A stretch of DNA of 12,573 nt, taken from Pseudomonadota bacterium. Lineage in GTDB: Bacteria; Pseudomonadota; Alphaproteobacteria; Rhizobiales; Xanthobacteraceae. This document shows positions 1 to 10,083 of the stretch, in pieces (within the stretch, counting starts at the first letter, position 1; each line of letters opens with the position of its first letter). Position numbers and translations under genes: made by a program. The notes under the pieces are model-generated. The model had not been told where the DNA came from. It made no database searches and worked only from the letters and a program-made list of their open reading frames with translations. The stretch lies in the NCBI GenBank assembly GCA_023386635.1, contig JAEWJH010000072.1, forward strand, positions 1-12,573, given 5' to 3'.

Positions 1-1377
<1,377 letters not shown>

Positions 1378-1555
1378 TCCTGCTTCAAACCTCGCTTCTC
1401 GCCGTCGCGGTCTATCTGCCAAAATCCGGCGGCGAGGCCAAGCGGGACGCCGAACACCGGATCAACGACAGTCCCCCTTGCGGCGCTCCGCCACGGTGTT
1501 TGTATCCGTATTTTGACGTGACACCGCACATGGCAAGTGTGGTACATGCCCGCCG
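1378..1555. other. Divergent intergenic region between glnS and gltX
   Basis: This 178-base spacer must hold the promoters for both divergent synthetase genes. On the plus strand a TTGACG hexamer at 1513-1518 resembles a sigma-70 -35 box, but no good -10 box follows at 16-18 bases (AGTGTG at 17). No convincing promoter was found toward glnS, and no T-box, riboswitch or tRNA-like fold was recognised. A 57-codon minus-strand frame (1547-1374) lies inside it but looks non-coding. Confidence 0.5.
1513..1518 (+). promoter_or_regulatory. Possible -35 element for gltX
   Basis: TTGACG matches five of six bases of the sigma-70 -35 consensus TTGACA and lies 37 bases before the gltX ATG. The expected -10 position has no TATAAT-like match, so the assignment is weak. 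If it is used, the transcript would start within a few bases of the ATG. Confidence 0.2.
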
Positions 1556-2989
1556 ATGCAAGCCCCTGTCGATACCCCTGTTGTCACCCGTTTTGCGCCT
1601 TCGCCGACCGGCTTCCTCCACATCGGCGGGGCGCGGACCGCGCTGTTCAACTGGCTCTATAGCCGGGGCCGCGGCGGCAAGATGCTGCTGCGGATCGAGG
1701 ACACCGACCGCGAGCGCTCGACCCAGCAGGCGATGGACGCGATCATCGAGGGCCTGCGCTGGCTCGGCATCACCTGGGACGGTGACGTCGTCTATCAGTT
1801 CGCCCGCGCCGCGCGGCATCGCGAGGTCGCCGAGGCGCTGCTGGCCGGCGGCCACGCCTACCGCTGCTACGCCTCGCCGGAGGAACTCACGGCGATGCGG
1901 GAAGCCGCCCGCGCCGAAGGCCGCGCCAAGCTCTATGACGGCCGCTGGCGCGACCGCGATCCCGGCGATGCCCCGGCGGGCGTGAACCCGGTTATCCGGC
2001 TCAAGGCGCCGCAGACCGGCGAGACCGTGGTTCATGATCAGGTTCAGGGCCGGGTCGCCTGGCAGAACGAGAACCTCGACGACTTCGTGCTGCTGCGCTC
2101 GGACGGGACGCCGACCTATATGCTCGCCGTTGTGGTCGACGACCACGACATGGGCGTCACCCACATCATCCGCGGCGACGACCATCTCAACAACGCCGCG
2201 CGCCAGACCCAGATCTACCAGGCCATGGGCTGGGCCGTGCCTTCCATGGCCCACATCCCGCTGATCCACGGACCCGACGGCTCGAAGCTGTCGAAGCGCC
2301 ACGGGGCGCTTGGCGTCGATGCCTACCGCAACATGGGCTACCTGCCCGCCGCGCTGCGCAACTATCTGGTCCGGCTCGGCTGGTCGCACGGCGACCAGGA
2401 AGTGTTCTCCACGCAGCAGATGATCGAGGCCTTCGACCTGCCGCAGGTCGGCCGCTCGCCGGCCCGGTTCGATTTCGCCAAGCTCGAAAACCTCAACGGC
2501 CTCTATATGCGCAACACGCCGGACGCCGAGCTGGTGGACGAGTTGCACCGGCTGCTGCCCCATATCGCGGGCGGAAACGCGCTGGCGGCGAAATGGAGCC
2601 CGGCGCTGCGCGGCCAGTTGATCGCGGCGATGCCCGGGCTGAAGGAGCGCGCCAAGACCCTGCTCGATCTGTTCGAGGGCACCCGCTTCATCTGGGCGTC
2701 GCTGCCGCTCGACCTCGACGACAAGGCCAAGGCGTTGCTGACCGCCGAGGCCCGGACCGTGATCGCGCAGATCCTGCCCGCGTTCGAGGCCAATGCCGAC
2801 TGGACGGCCGGCACGACGGAAGCCGCGGTGCGCAGCTTCGCCGAGCAGCGGGGCCTCAAGCTCGGCGCCATCGCCCAGCCGCTGCGGGCGGCCCTGACCG
2901 GCCGCACCACCTCGCCGCCGATCTTCGATGTGCTCGCTGTCCTCGGGAAAGACGAGTCTCTGGCGCGGTTGCGCCAGCAGGCGGGCTGA
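1556..2989 (+). CDS. gltX: Glutamyl-tRNA synthetase
   Basis: Attaches glutamate to tRNA-Glu in the cytoplasm; Glu-tRNA also feeds tetrapyrrole synthesis in alphaproteobacteria that use the C5 route, although most make ALA with HemA. The product is 477 residues, the usual bacterial GluRS length. The catalytic HIGH-type motif is APSPTGFLHIGGA (HIGG at residues 22-25) and the KMSKS-type motif is KLSKR at 244-248. RIEDTDRERST and IIRGDDHLNNAARQ are further GluRS signatures, and the C-terminal third is the helical anticodon-binding domain. The ATG at 1556 is the only ATG, GTG or TTG in frame after the stop at 1514-1516, so the start is fixed, yet no Shine-Dalgarno sequence precedes it. It is followed by gltA on the same strand after 135 bases. 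Whether it also charges tRNA-Gln cannot be told from sequence, but glnS next door suggests it need not. Confidence 0.97.
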   Translation: MQAPVDTPVVTRFAPSPTGFLHIGGARTALFNWLYSRGRGGKMLLRIEDTDRERSTQQAMDAIIEGLRWLGITWDGDVVYQFARAARHREVAEALLAGGHAYRCYASPEELTAMREAARAEGRAKLYDGRWRDRDPGDAPAGVNPVIRLKAPQTGETVVHDQVQGRVAWQNENLDDFVLLRSDGTPTYMLAVVVDDHDMGVTHIIRGDDHLNNAARQTQIYQAMGWAVPSMAHIPLIHGPDGSKLSKRHGALGVDAYRNMGYLPAALRNYLVRLGWSHGDQEVFSTQQMIEAFDLPQVGRSPARFDFAKLENLNGLYMRNTPDAELVDELHRLLPHIAGGNALAAKWSPALRGQLIAAMPGLKERAKTLLDLFEGTRFIWASLPLDLDDKAKALLTAEARTVIAQILPAFEANADWTAGTTEAAVRSFAEQRGLKLGAIAQPLRAALTGRTTSPPIFDVLAVLGKDESLARLRQQAG

Positions 2990-3124
2990 CACCCCACTTT
3001 AACCCCCGAGGGATGCAAAACCCCTTGATCCTGCATGCCTATTTCGCGGGCAGCGGAGGTGCTGGCGCATCTTGCAGCGTCCCTAGGGATGGGTTACGCC
3101 ACAGCGCACAGTGAGGGCCGCAGC

Positions 3125-4432
<1,308 letters not shown>

Positions 4433-4451
4433 GCGATCGCATCACACTGAT

Positions 4452-4486
4452 AAAAAAGCCCCGGCCTCGTGCCGGGGTTTTGTTTT
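4452..4486. terminator. Bidirectional intrinsic terminator between gltA and fabH
   Basis: A perfect 7-bp stem, CCCCGGC (4459-4465) with GCCGGGG (4471-4477), encloses a 5-base loop. On the plus strand it is followed by TTTTGTTTT (4478-4486). On its left lie six A residues (4452-4457), which read as a T-run on the minus strand. It can therefore stop gltA transcripts and the convergent lpx-fabH transcripts. It begins 19 bases after the gltA stop and 82 bases beyond the fabH stop. Confidence 0.9.
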
Positions 4487-4567
4487 GCGGGCGTCAGCCA
4501 TACCCGACGGCGCGCGCGGTCCCGATGTTTCTCGATTCGCTTGCGACGTGGTCTCGGAAGGACGGAG

Positions 4568-5581
4568 TCAGGCCGCTTTCGCGGCCGCCGCTGCGCCGTC
4601 ATAAGCCCAGGTGACATAGGCGCCGCCCCAGGTGAAGCCGCCGCCGAACGCAGCGAACATCAGGCGGTCGCCGGCCTTGAGCTGGCTCTCGTAATCCCAC
4701 AGGCATAGCGGGATCGTCGCCGCGGTGGTGTTGCCGTATTTCTGGATCGTCAGCATCACCTTGTCCATCGGCAGACCGATCTTCTGCGCGGTGGTTTCGA
4801 TGATGCGAATATTGGCCTGGTGCGGCACCACCCAGGCGATCATCTCGGCGCGCAGATTGTTGCGCGACATGATCTCGTGGGTGACCTCCGCCATGCGCGA
4901 GACCGCAAACTTATAGACGTGGTTGCCCTCTTGATAGACTGAGTGCAGACGCTTCGCGACCGTCTCTGCGGTCGGCGGCATGCGGCTGCCGCCGGCCTTC
5001 TGGTGCAGATGCTTCATGCCGGCGCCGTCGGAACGCACCACGGTATCAAGGATGCCATACCCGTTCGTGCTCGGCTCGAGCAGCACAGCGGCCGCGCCGT
5101 CGCCAAACAGCACGCAGGTGGCGCGGTCGGTATAATCGATGATCGCCGACATCTTGTCGGCGCCGACCACGACGACCTTCTTGTAGGTGCCGGCGGCGAT
5201 GAACTGGCGGCCGACGGTCAGCGCATAGATAAAGCCGGAGCACGCCGCCGAAACGTCGAACGACCCGATCTCGCGGATGCCGACCATGTCGCAGATCAGA
5301 TTCGCCGTGCAGGGATGCACGAAGTCCGGCGTGGTGGTTGCGCAGATCAGCAGCTCAACCTCGGACGGATCGGTCCCGGTTTTCTTCAAAAGGCCGCGTA
5401 CAGCCTCGGCCCCCATATGCGAGGTGCCCTTGCCCTCGCCCTTGAGGATATGCCGTTCCTTAATGCCGGTGCGTTCGGTGATCCAGGCATCGGTGGTGTC
5501 CACCATCTGCGCCAGTTGCGCATTGGTGAGGACATCGGGCGGAACATAGCCGTGAACACCGGTGATTGCGGCGATCGGCAT
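4568..5581 (-). CDS. fabH: 3-oxoacyl-ACP synthase III (KAS III, FabH-like, Bacteroidota-type)
   Basis: KAS III enzymes start fatty acid synthesis by condensing an acyl-CoA (usually acetyl-CoA) with malonyl-ACP; some relatives use other acyl starters. The product is 337 residues from the ATG at 5581. The thiolase-fold triad is complete: Cys114 in SAACSGF, His254 in PHQANIRI and Asn284 in YGNTTAATIPL. The CoA-contact residues Trp33 and Arg37 (DAWITERTGI) match E. coli Trp32 and Arg36. Segments such as ILKGEGKGTS, an insertion around 187-222 (AGGSR, VYQEGN) and PLCLWDYESQLKAGD resemble FabH of Bacteroidota, from memory. The frame could begin at a TTG at 5596, but the ATG fits the family N terminus (AITGVHGYVP). 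Neither start has a strong ribosome site. It lies 44 bases after lpxB and is probably last in that operon. Family is sure; the true starter substrate is unknown. Confidence 0.9.
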   Translation of the reverse strand: MPIAAITGVHGYVPPDVLTNAQLAQMVDTTDAWITERTGIKERHILKGEGKGTSHMGAEAVRGLLKKTGTDPSEVELLICATTTPDFVHPCTANLICDMVGIREIGSFDVSAACSGFIYALTVGRQFIAAGTYKKVVVVGADKMSAIIDYTDRATCVLFGDGAAAVLLEPSTNGYGILDTVVRSDGAGMKHLHQKAGGSRMPPTAETVAKRLHSVYQEGNHVYKFAVSRMAEVTHEIMSRNNLRAEMIAWVVPHQANIRIIETTAQKIGLPMDKVMLTIQKYGNTTAATIPLCLWDYESQLKAGDRLMFAAFGGGFTWGGAYVTWAYDGAAAAAKAA

Positions 5582-5625
5582 AATGGAGGCTGGCAAACGA
5601 TCTATCCGATTGATGTAATGGTATC

Positions 5626-6831
5626 TTACGCGCGCCCCGCATCCCGCGCCACCCCACTTTGGCGGGGCTGATGTGCTGTGGCTAATGCCAGGACGCGCAA
5701 GGCGGCGCTGCGGCTCGGAGACAGGGCGCCGATCTGCATGATCGTGTCGAGGCGGGCGAAAGCCGCGAGCTGGGCGTCCCGCGCCGGCGTCTGCTGCAGC
5801 AGCGGGAGGAGCGCCGCGGCAAGTCGGTCGGAGGTGCAGTCGTCCTGCAACAGCTCCGGCACGGCGCGCTCCCCGAGCACCAGATTGGCAAGGATGAACG
5901 ACGAGGTGCGGATCAACAACCGGGCGACGAGCGCCTCGACCTTGGGTACCTTATAGGCGGCAACCATGGGGACGCCGGCAACCGCCAGTTCCAGTGTCCC
6001 GGTGCCGGATTTCACCAGCGCCGCCCGGGCGATCCGCATCGCCGCGTTCTTCTCGGCCGGCTCAACCACAACGCGTACCGGAACCGGCCAGGTTGCAACC
6101 GCGGCCCGCACCTGGCGGGCAAGGTGCGGCACCGCCAGTACTGCGACGTCAAGGTCCGGGATCGACCGCTGCAGCCGTGTCACCGTCTCGGCGAACACCG
6201 GCAACATGAAATTCAACTCGCCGGAGCGGCTGCCGGGCATCACCAGCAGCACCGGCGGATCGGCATTGCGTCGAGCGGCCTCGGCCGCGTCGGGACGAAT
6301 GTCCGCGACCCGATCGGCGATCGGATGGCCAACGAAGCTCGCCGGCGGACCATGCAGGTCCGCTAACGCCTGCGGCTCGAACGGCAGCAGCGCCAGCACG
6401 TGATCGACATAGCGGCGCATCGCCCGCGCCCGCCACGGCCGCCACGCCCAGACCGATGGACACACATAATCGACGATCAGCATCTGCGGCGCTTTTCCCC
6501 GCACGCGACGCGCAACGCGGTGGGTGAACTCGGGGCTGTCGATGATGACCAGCACGTCCGGCTGCGCGGCGATCACCGCGTCCGCCGTTTCGCGGATCCG
6601 CCGCAGCAGTTGCGGCAGGCGGCGCGGAATCGAGGTGATACCGACGATGCCGAGATCGCCGAGCGCAAACAGGCTGTGCAATCCGGCCTCAGCCATGTCG
6701 TGTCCGCCGACGCCGGAGAAACGCACCGCCCCGCCCGTCGCCTCGCGCAGCGCGCGCATCAGCGCGCCGCCGAGCCGGTCGCCCGACTCTTCGCCGGCGA
6801 CAAGAAACACATGCAGCGGCGTATCGCTCAC
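5626..6831 (-). CDS. lpxB: Lipid-A-disaccharide synthase
   Basis: Membrane-associated GT19 glycosyltransferase that joins lipid X to UDP-2,3-diacylglucosamine, giving the tetraacyl disaccharide-1-phosphate of lipid A. The product is 401 residues. Visible motifs are VAGEESGDRLGG (11-22), IDSPEF with Asp98 (E. coli catalytic Asp98), SVWAWR (126-131), FVGHP (166-170), MPGSRSGE with Arg202 (E. coli Arg201), and SGTGTLEL (275-282). The start is the GTG at 6831-6829, which shares GTGA with the lpxI stop and places the nucleotide-fold strand LHVFLVAGE at the N terminus as in homologs. The same frame is open upstream to 7530, but that part overlaps lpxI and is arginine-rich shadow. It is the last lpx gene here; a KAS III gene follows after 44 bases. 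Very secure apart from the non-ATG start. Confidence 0.96.
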   Translation of the reverse strand: MSDTPLHVFLVAGEESGDRLGGALMRALREATGGAVRFSGVGGHDMAEAGLHSLFALGDLGIVGITSIPRRLPQLLRRIRETADAVIAAQPDVLVIIDSPEFTHRVARRVRGKAPQMLIVDYVCPSVWAWRPWRARAMRRYVDHVLALLPFEPQALADLHGPPASFVGHPIADRVADIRPDAAEAARRNADPPVLLVMPGSRSGELNFMLPVFAETVTRLQRSIPDLDVAVLAVPHLARQVRAAVATWPVPVRVVVEPAEKNAAMRIARAALVKSGTGTLELAVAGVPMVAAYKVPKVEALVARLLIRTSSFILANLVLGERAVPELLQDDCTSDRLAAALLPLLQQTPARDAQLAAFARLDTIMQIGALSPSRSAALRVLALATAHQPRQSGVARDAGRA

Positions 6832-7718
6832 GACGCCGATCCGGCCGGAACGCCGACGGCAAAGACGCCGTGCCGGTCGGCGGCAGTGACCACATCCTCG
6901 GGATCGGCGATCACCGTTTCCCCGGCGACGACCGCGAGCCCGGCGAGACCCGCCTGCGCCACGCCTTCGACGGTGCGCGGCCCGATCGACGGCAGATCGA
7001 AGCGGCGATCCTGCTGCGGCTTGGGCGCTTTCACCAGCACACCCGTGCCATGCGGCAGGCGGATGCGGCCATTGGCCCGCAGTTGCGCGATCCGCGCCAG
7101 CAAGGCGTCGGTGCCTTCGGCGGCTTCCACGCCCAGCACTTGATTGTCGGCGACGACGACCGCCTGCCCCATATCGAAGCGGCCCGTCACGGCCAGAAAG
7201 TCCAGCGCCTTCGCGATATCGGCGCGGTCGCTGTCGCGCGGCACGGCGCGGCCGAGCACCCCGTGCGGAACGAGTATCTCCGGCGCGACCTCGTGGGCGC
7301 CAAGCGGCCGCAAGCCGGCTCCCTCCATCACTTTGCCCATGGCGGTGAGCAGCTTGTCGTCCCCGCCACGAAACGCGCGCACGATGGTCGGCAACATCGC
7401 CACCATGCCGAGATCGAAACGCATGTCGCGCCAGCCCGGCCGCACCAGCGAGCCGATGAAGACGACATCGCGACAATTCTCCTCGGCCATCAGTCGACGA
7501 AACCGGCCGAACTGGCCGAGCCTGATCCAATGATGCGGATATGCGGCAAGCCGCGCCGGATCGACAAGGCCCTGTAACGGATAGAGCACCGTGCGCCGGC
7601 CGCGCGCGAGGGCCGCATCGGCCACGGCAAACGGCAGCGAGCCGCCGCCGCAGACAATCGCGAGCGGGTCCGTTGGCTGTGGACCTTGAGCGAGCGGTTG
7701 CTGCCGCGGTGCGCTCAT
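6828..7718 (-). CDS. lpxI: UDP-2,3-diacylglucosamine pyrophosphatase LpxI
   Basis: Hydrolyses UDP-2,3-diacylglucosamine to lipid X (2,3-diacylglucosamine 1-phosphate) and UMP, the step before LpxB. LpxI (formerly DUF1009) replaces the unrelated LpxH in alphaproteobacteria. The product is 296 residues. The N-terminal nucleotide-binding strand and loop read AIVCGGGSLPF at 20-30, and the C-terminal domain carries EGTDALLARI (201-210) and DLPSIGPRTVE (241-251), both acidic blocks typical of the family. I do not assign the catalytic aspartate. The first 17 or so residues (polar, proline-rich) extend beyond the usual start, but no alternative start lies between them and the conserved core. The ATG shares ATGA with the lpxA stop, and the stop shares GTGA with lpxB. 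The cluster position between lpxA and lpxB supports the call. Confidence 0.95.
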   Translation of the reverse strand: MSAPRQQPLAQGPQPTDPLAIVCGGGSLPFAVADAALARGRRTVLYPLQGLVDPARLAAYPHHWIRLGQFGRFRRLMAEENCRDVVFIGSLVRPGWRDMRFDLGMVAMLPTIVRAFRGGDDKLLTAMGKVMEGAGLRPLGAHEVAPEILVPHGVLGRAVPRDSDRADIAKALDFLAVTGRFDMGQAVVVADNQVLGVEAAEGTDALLARIAQLRANGRIRLPHGTGVLVKAPKPQQDRRFDLPSIGPRTVEGVAQAGLAGLAVVAGETVIADPEDVVTAADRHGVFAVGVPAGSAS

Positions 7719-8542
7719 TCGCCCTCGTCCGACTCGGTCCTTTCGCGACCGGATCGACGGCCGGGCTTCATCAGCGGCCGGCGGCCCTGTCCCCGCAAAA
7801 ACGCAGCCACCTTGCCGGTCAGCGGATCCTCGCCGTAGAGCGCGATCACCTGATCGATGCGCTCCTGCATCGATCCTTCGCCCGAAAAGAGAAGCCGGTA
7901 CACCGCGCGCAGGCGATGCATGTCAGCGCGGCTGGCGCCACGGCGCTTGAGACCGACGACATTCAGGCCGGCGAGATAACCGCGATGGCCGAACACGAGA
8001 CCAAACGGCAGCACGTCAGCAGCGACACCGCCGACGCCGGACACCATCACGCCTTCGCCGATGCGCGTGAACTGATGCACACCGGAGCCGCCGCCCATGA
8101 ATGTGTTGTCGCCGACCTCCACATGGCCGCCGAGCAGCACATTGTTGGCGAGCGTCACCTGCGATCCGACAATGCAGTCATGGCCGACATGGGAGCCGAC
8201 CATGAACAGGCAGCGGTCGCCGACGCGCGTAACGTCGCCACCGAACTCCGTGCCGATATTCATCGTCACATGTTCGCGGATGTCGCAATTCTCCCCGATC
8301 TCGAGACGGGTCGGACCGCCTTTGTAGCCGGTCGATTGCGGCGGCGAGCCGAGCGACGCGAACGGCTGGATCTTCGTGCCGGCACCAATGGTGGTGTGGC
8401 CGGCGATATGCACATGCGCCTCCAGGCGGCAATTGTCGCCGAGACGGACATGCGGTCCGATCACGCAATAGGGGCCGATCGACACGCCGTTGCCGATCTC
8501 GGCACCGGAAGCGATCCGCGCAGTGTCGTCGATCATGCCCAT
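7715..8542 (-). CDS. lpxA: UDP-N-acetylglucosamine acyltransferase
   Basis: Cytoplasmic trimer that moves a 3-hydroxyacyl chain from ACP to the 3-OH of UDP-GlcNAc, the first and reversible step of lipid A synthesis. The product is 275 residues. The N-terminal two thirds are hexapeptide repeats that form a left-handed beta-helix (for example IGNGVSIGPYCVIG). Catalytic His121 lies in VGSHVGHDCIVG and aligns with E. coli His125; HQF at 156-158 aligns with E. coli His160. The C-terminal helical domain starts near LKRRGASR (199-205). Gly169 aligns with the acyl-chain ruler Gly173 of E. coli, so a long acyl chain (about C14) is expected. The ATG at 8542 is 7 bases after fabZ; an ATG two codons in (8536) is an alternative. 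The stop overlaps lpxI by 4 bases. Confidence 0.96.
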   Translation of the reverse strand: MGMIDDTARIASGAEIGNGVSIGPYCVIGPHVRLGDNCRLEAHVHIAGHTTIGAGTKIQPFASLGSPPQSTGYKGGPTRLEIGENCDIREHVTMNIGTEFGGDVTRVGDRCLFMVGSHVGHDCIVGSQVTLANNVLLGGHVEVGDNTFMGGGSGVHQFTRIGEGVMVSGVGGVAADVLPFGLVFGHRGYLAGLNVVGLKRRGASRADMHRLRAVYRLLFSGEGSMQERIDQVIALYGEDPLTGKVAAFLRGQGRRPLMKPGRRSGRERTESDEGE

Positions 8543-8549
8543 CGGGGTC

Positions 8550-8999
8550 TCATTCCATCCGCATCATCGCGCCGAGATTGCCCTCGGCGCACAATTCGCC
8601 ACCGACCTTGGCTTCGCCGCGATACCACCACATGTCCTTGCGCCGTTTGAGCAATTGGACGTGGAATTCGACGGTGTCGCCGGGCAGCACCGGGCGGCGG
8701 AATTTCGCCTGATCGATGGTCATGAAATAGACGAACGGCGCTGCGGTCTTGCCCGAGGCCAGAATGCACAGCACGCCGCAGGTCTGCGCCATGCCTTCCA
8801 GCAGCAGCACACCGGGCATCACCGGATTATTAGGAAAATGCCCCATGAAGTGCGGCTCGTTGATGGTGCAGTTCTTGATGCCGACGGCGCTCTGCTCGCC
8901 GTTGATCTGTGTAATGCGGTCCACCATCAGAAACGGATAACGATGCGGCAGCGCGCGCAGAATTTCATGGATGCCGACTGCCTCGATCGTGCCCGTCAT
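8550..8999 (-). CDS. fabZ: 3-hydroxyacyl-ACP dehydratase FabZ
   Basis: Dehydrates 3-hydroxyacyl-ACP to trans-2-enoyl-ACP during fatty acid elongation (hot-dog fold, cytoplasm). The product is 149 residues, the normal length. The signature PHFMGHFPNNPVMPGVLLLE begins at residue 49, with catalytic His54 and Glu68 at the same positions as quoted for E. coli FabZ. It begins with LPHRYPFLMVDRI, also typical. Its stop lies 7 bases before lpxA, and its ATG overlaps the lpxD stop (ATGA, 8996-8999). The context is a known conserved linkage: FabZ draws on the same 3-hydroxyacyl-ACP pool that LpxA and LpxD consume, so co-expression balances phospholipid against lipid A. Confidence 0.97.
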   Translation of the reverse strand: MTGTIEAVGIHEILRALPHRYPFLMVDRITQINGEQSAVGIKNCTINEPHFMGHFPNNPVMPGVLLLEGMAQTCGVLCILASGKTAAPFVYFMTIDQAKFRRPVLPGDTVEFHVQLLKRRKDMWWYRGEAKVGGELCAEGNLGAMMRME

Positions 9000-10069
9000 T
9001 CTTTCGCTCCCTGTTCGCCTTTTGCGCTCTTGCGCGTGAGCTGCCGCAACGTGGCAATGCCACGCAGCCAGTCACGGCCCGGCTCCGCCGGCATTCCAGC
9101 CCAGCGGGCGCCGGCCGGAACGTTCGACATGACGCCGCCCCGCGCGCCGATCTGTGCGCCGTCGCCGACCGTGAGGTGATCACCGACGCCGACCTGACCA
9201 CCCATCACAACGTAATCGCCGAGCACCGTGCTGCCGGAAATACCGGTTTGCGACACGATGATGCAATGCCGACCGAGGGTCACGTTGTGCCCAATCTGCA
9301 CCAGATTGTCGATCTTGCTGCCCTCGCCGATCACCGTGTCGCGCATCGCGCCGCGATCGATCGTGGTGTTGGCGCCGATCTCGACGTCGTTCTGGATGAT
9401 GACGCGGCCCACCTGCGGCACCTTCTGATGGCCTTTTGGGCCAGGCAGATAACCGAAACCGTCCTGACCGATGCGCACACCGCCGTGCACGATCACCCGA
9501 TCGCCGACAAGGGCATGACTGAGCGACGCCGCGGGGCCGATGACGCAATCGCGGCCGATCCGCACATCGGCGCCGATCACCGCATTCGCGCCGATCACCG
9601 TCCCCGAGCCGATCTCGACGCGCGGACCGATCACGGCGCCGGCGTCGATGACGATATCGTCTTCGAGCCGCGCGCTTGCATCGACCGTCGCCCCCGGGGA
9701 CACGCCGGTATTGTCGGTGAGGGAGCGCGGCCGCAACGCGTCGGGAAACAATGCGCAGGCGACAGCCACCAGCGCACGATACGGAGCCTGGCTGCGCAGC
9801 ACGACGATACCGGCCGGAACCTCGCCCGCGAAACGCTCGGACGCGAGGCAAGCGCCCGCGCGCGTCTTGGCCAGTTGGCCGAGATATTTGGAATTGTCGA
9901 TGAAGGTGAGATCGGATGGACCGGCCTGATCGAGCGTGGCAACATCACGGATCAGCCGATCGTTCGGCAGGTTCTGCGGAGCGCCGGCCGGCAATTGCGC
10001 GCCCGTCAGCGCGGCGATCTCGGCCACCGACAGTCCGCGGGATTGCCTGAGAAACAGCGGCTCGGTCAT
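8996..10069 (-). CDS. lpxD: UDP-3-O-acylglucosamine N-acyltransferase
   Basis: Adds the second 3-hydroxyacyl chain, to the 2-amino group of UDP-3-O-acylglucosamine, the third step of lipid A synthesis, in the cytoplasm. The product is 357 residues. Residues 1 to about 115 form the uridine-binding domain (ending near ALVAVACALFPD). The rest is a long run of hexapeptide repeats (for example VIGANAVIGADVRIG), with the catalytic His261 in VQIGHNVTLG, equivalent to the E. coli IQIAHNV histidine, and a short helical C terminus. The downstream motifs IGQDGFGY and TTIDRGAMRDT are LpxD signatures. The ATG at 10069 lies 63 bases after bamA; the nearest purine stretch, TTAGG, is closer to the ATG than a good Shine-Dalgarno. 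A hairpin and a 4-codon mini-ORF precede it. The stop overlaps fabZ. Confidence 0.97.
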   Translation of the reverse strand: MTEPLFLRQSRGLSVAEIAALTGAQLPAGAPQNLPNDRLIRDVATLDQAGPSDLTFIDNSKYLGQLAKTRAGACLASERFAGEVPAGIVVLRSQAPYRALVAVACALFPDALRPRSLTDNTGVSPGATVDASARLEDDIVIDAGAVIGPRVEIGSGTVIGANAVIGADVRIGRDCVIGPAASLSHALVGDRVIVHGGVRIGQDGFGYLPGPKGHQKVPQVGRVIIQNDVEIGANTTIDRGAMRDTVIGEGSKIDNLVQIGHNVTLGRHCIIVSQTGISGSTVLGDYVVMGGQVGVGDHLTVGDGAQIGARGGVMSNVPAGARWAGMPAEPGRDWLRGIATLRQLTRKSAKGEQGAKE

Positions 10070-10083
10070 CAGCCTAAAACCAT
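10069..10083 (-). other. Possible 4-codon leader mini-ORF before lpxD
   Basis: ATG GTT TTA GGC TGA (product MVLG) starts directly beside the hairpin, and its stop shares the A of the lpxD ATG (TGATG). It could couple ribosome arrival to lpxD initiation, but something this short also arises by chance, and no ribosome site was seen before it. Confidence 0.15.

Noticed and set aside
1412..2992. 526-codon minus-strand frame opposite gltX
   Set aside because: Gly/Arg/Ala-rich shadow of gltX codons with no family features; gltX is unambiguous on the other strand.
2990..3124. Possible promoter or hairpin in the gltX-gltA gap
   Set aside because: TTGATC at 3025-3030 has no -10 partner at 16-18 bases, and the inverted repeats are five bases or shorter.
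5647..5671. Small inverted repeat of CCCC/GGGG near the lpxB 3' end
   Set aside because: The stem is only four bases, has no T-run and lies within lpxB coding sequence.
6832..7530. Upstream extension of the lpxB frame
   Set aside because: It lies out of frame over lpxI, is Arg-rich with no homology I recognise, and LpxB proteins begin at the LHVFLVAGE strand.
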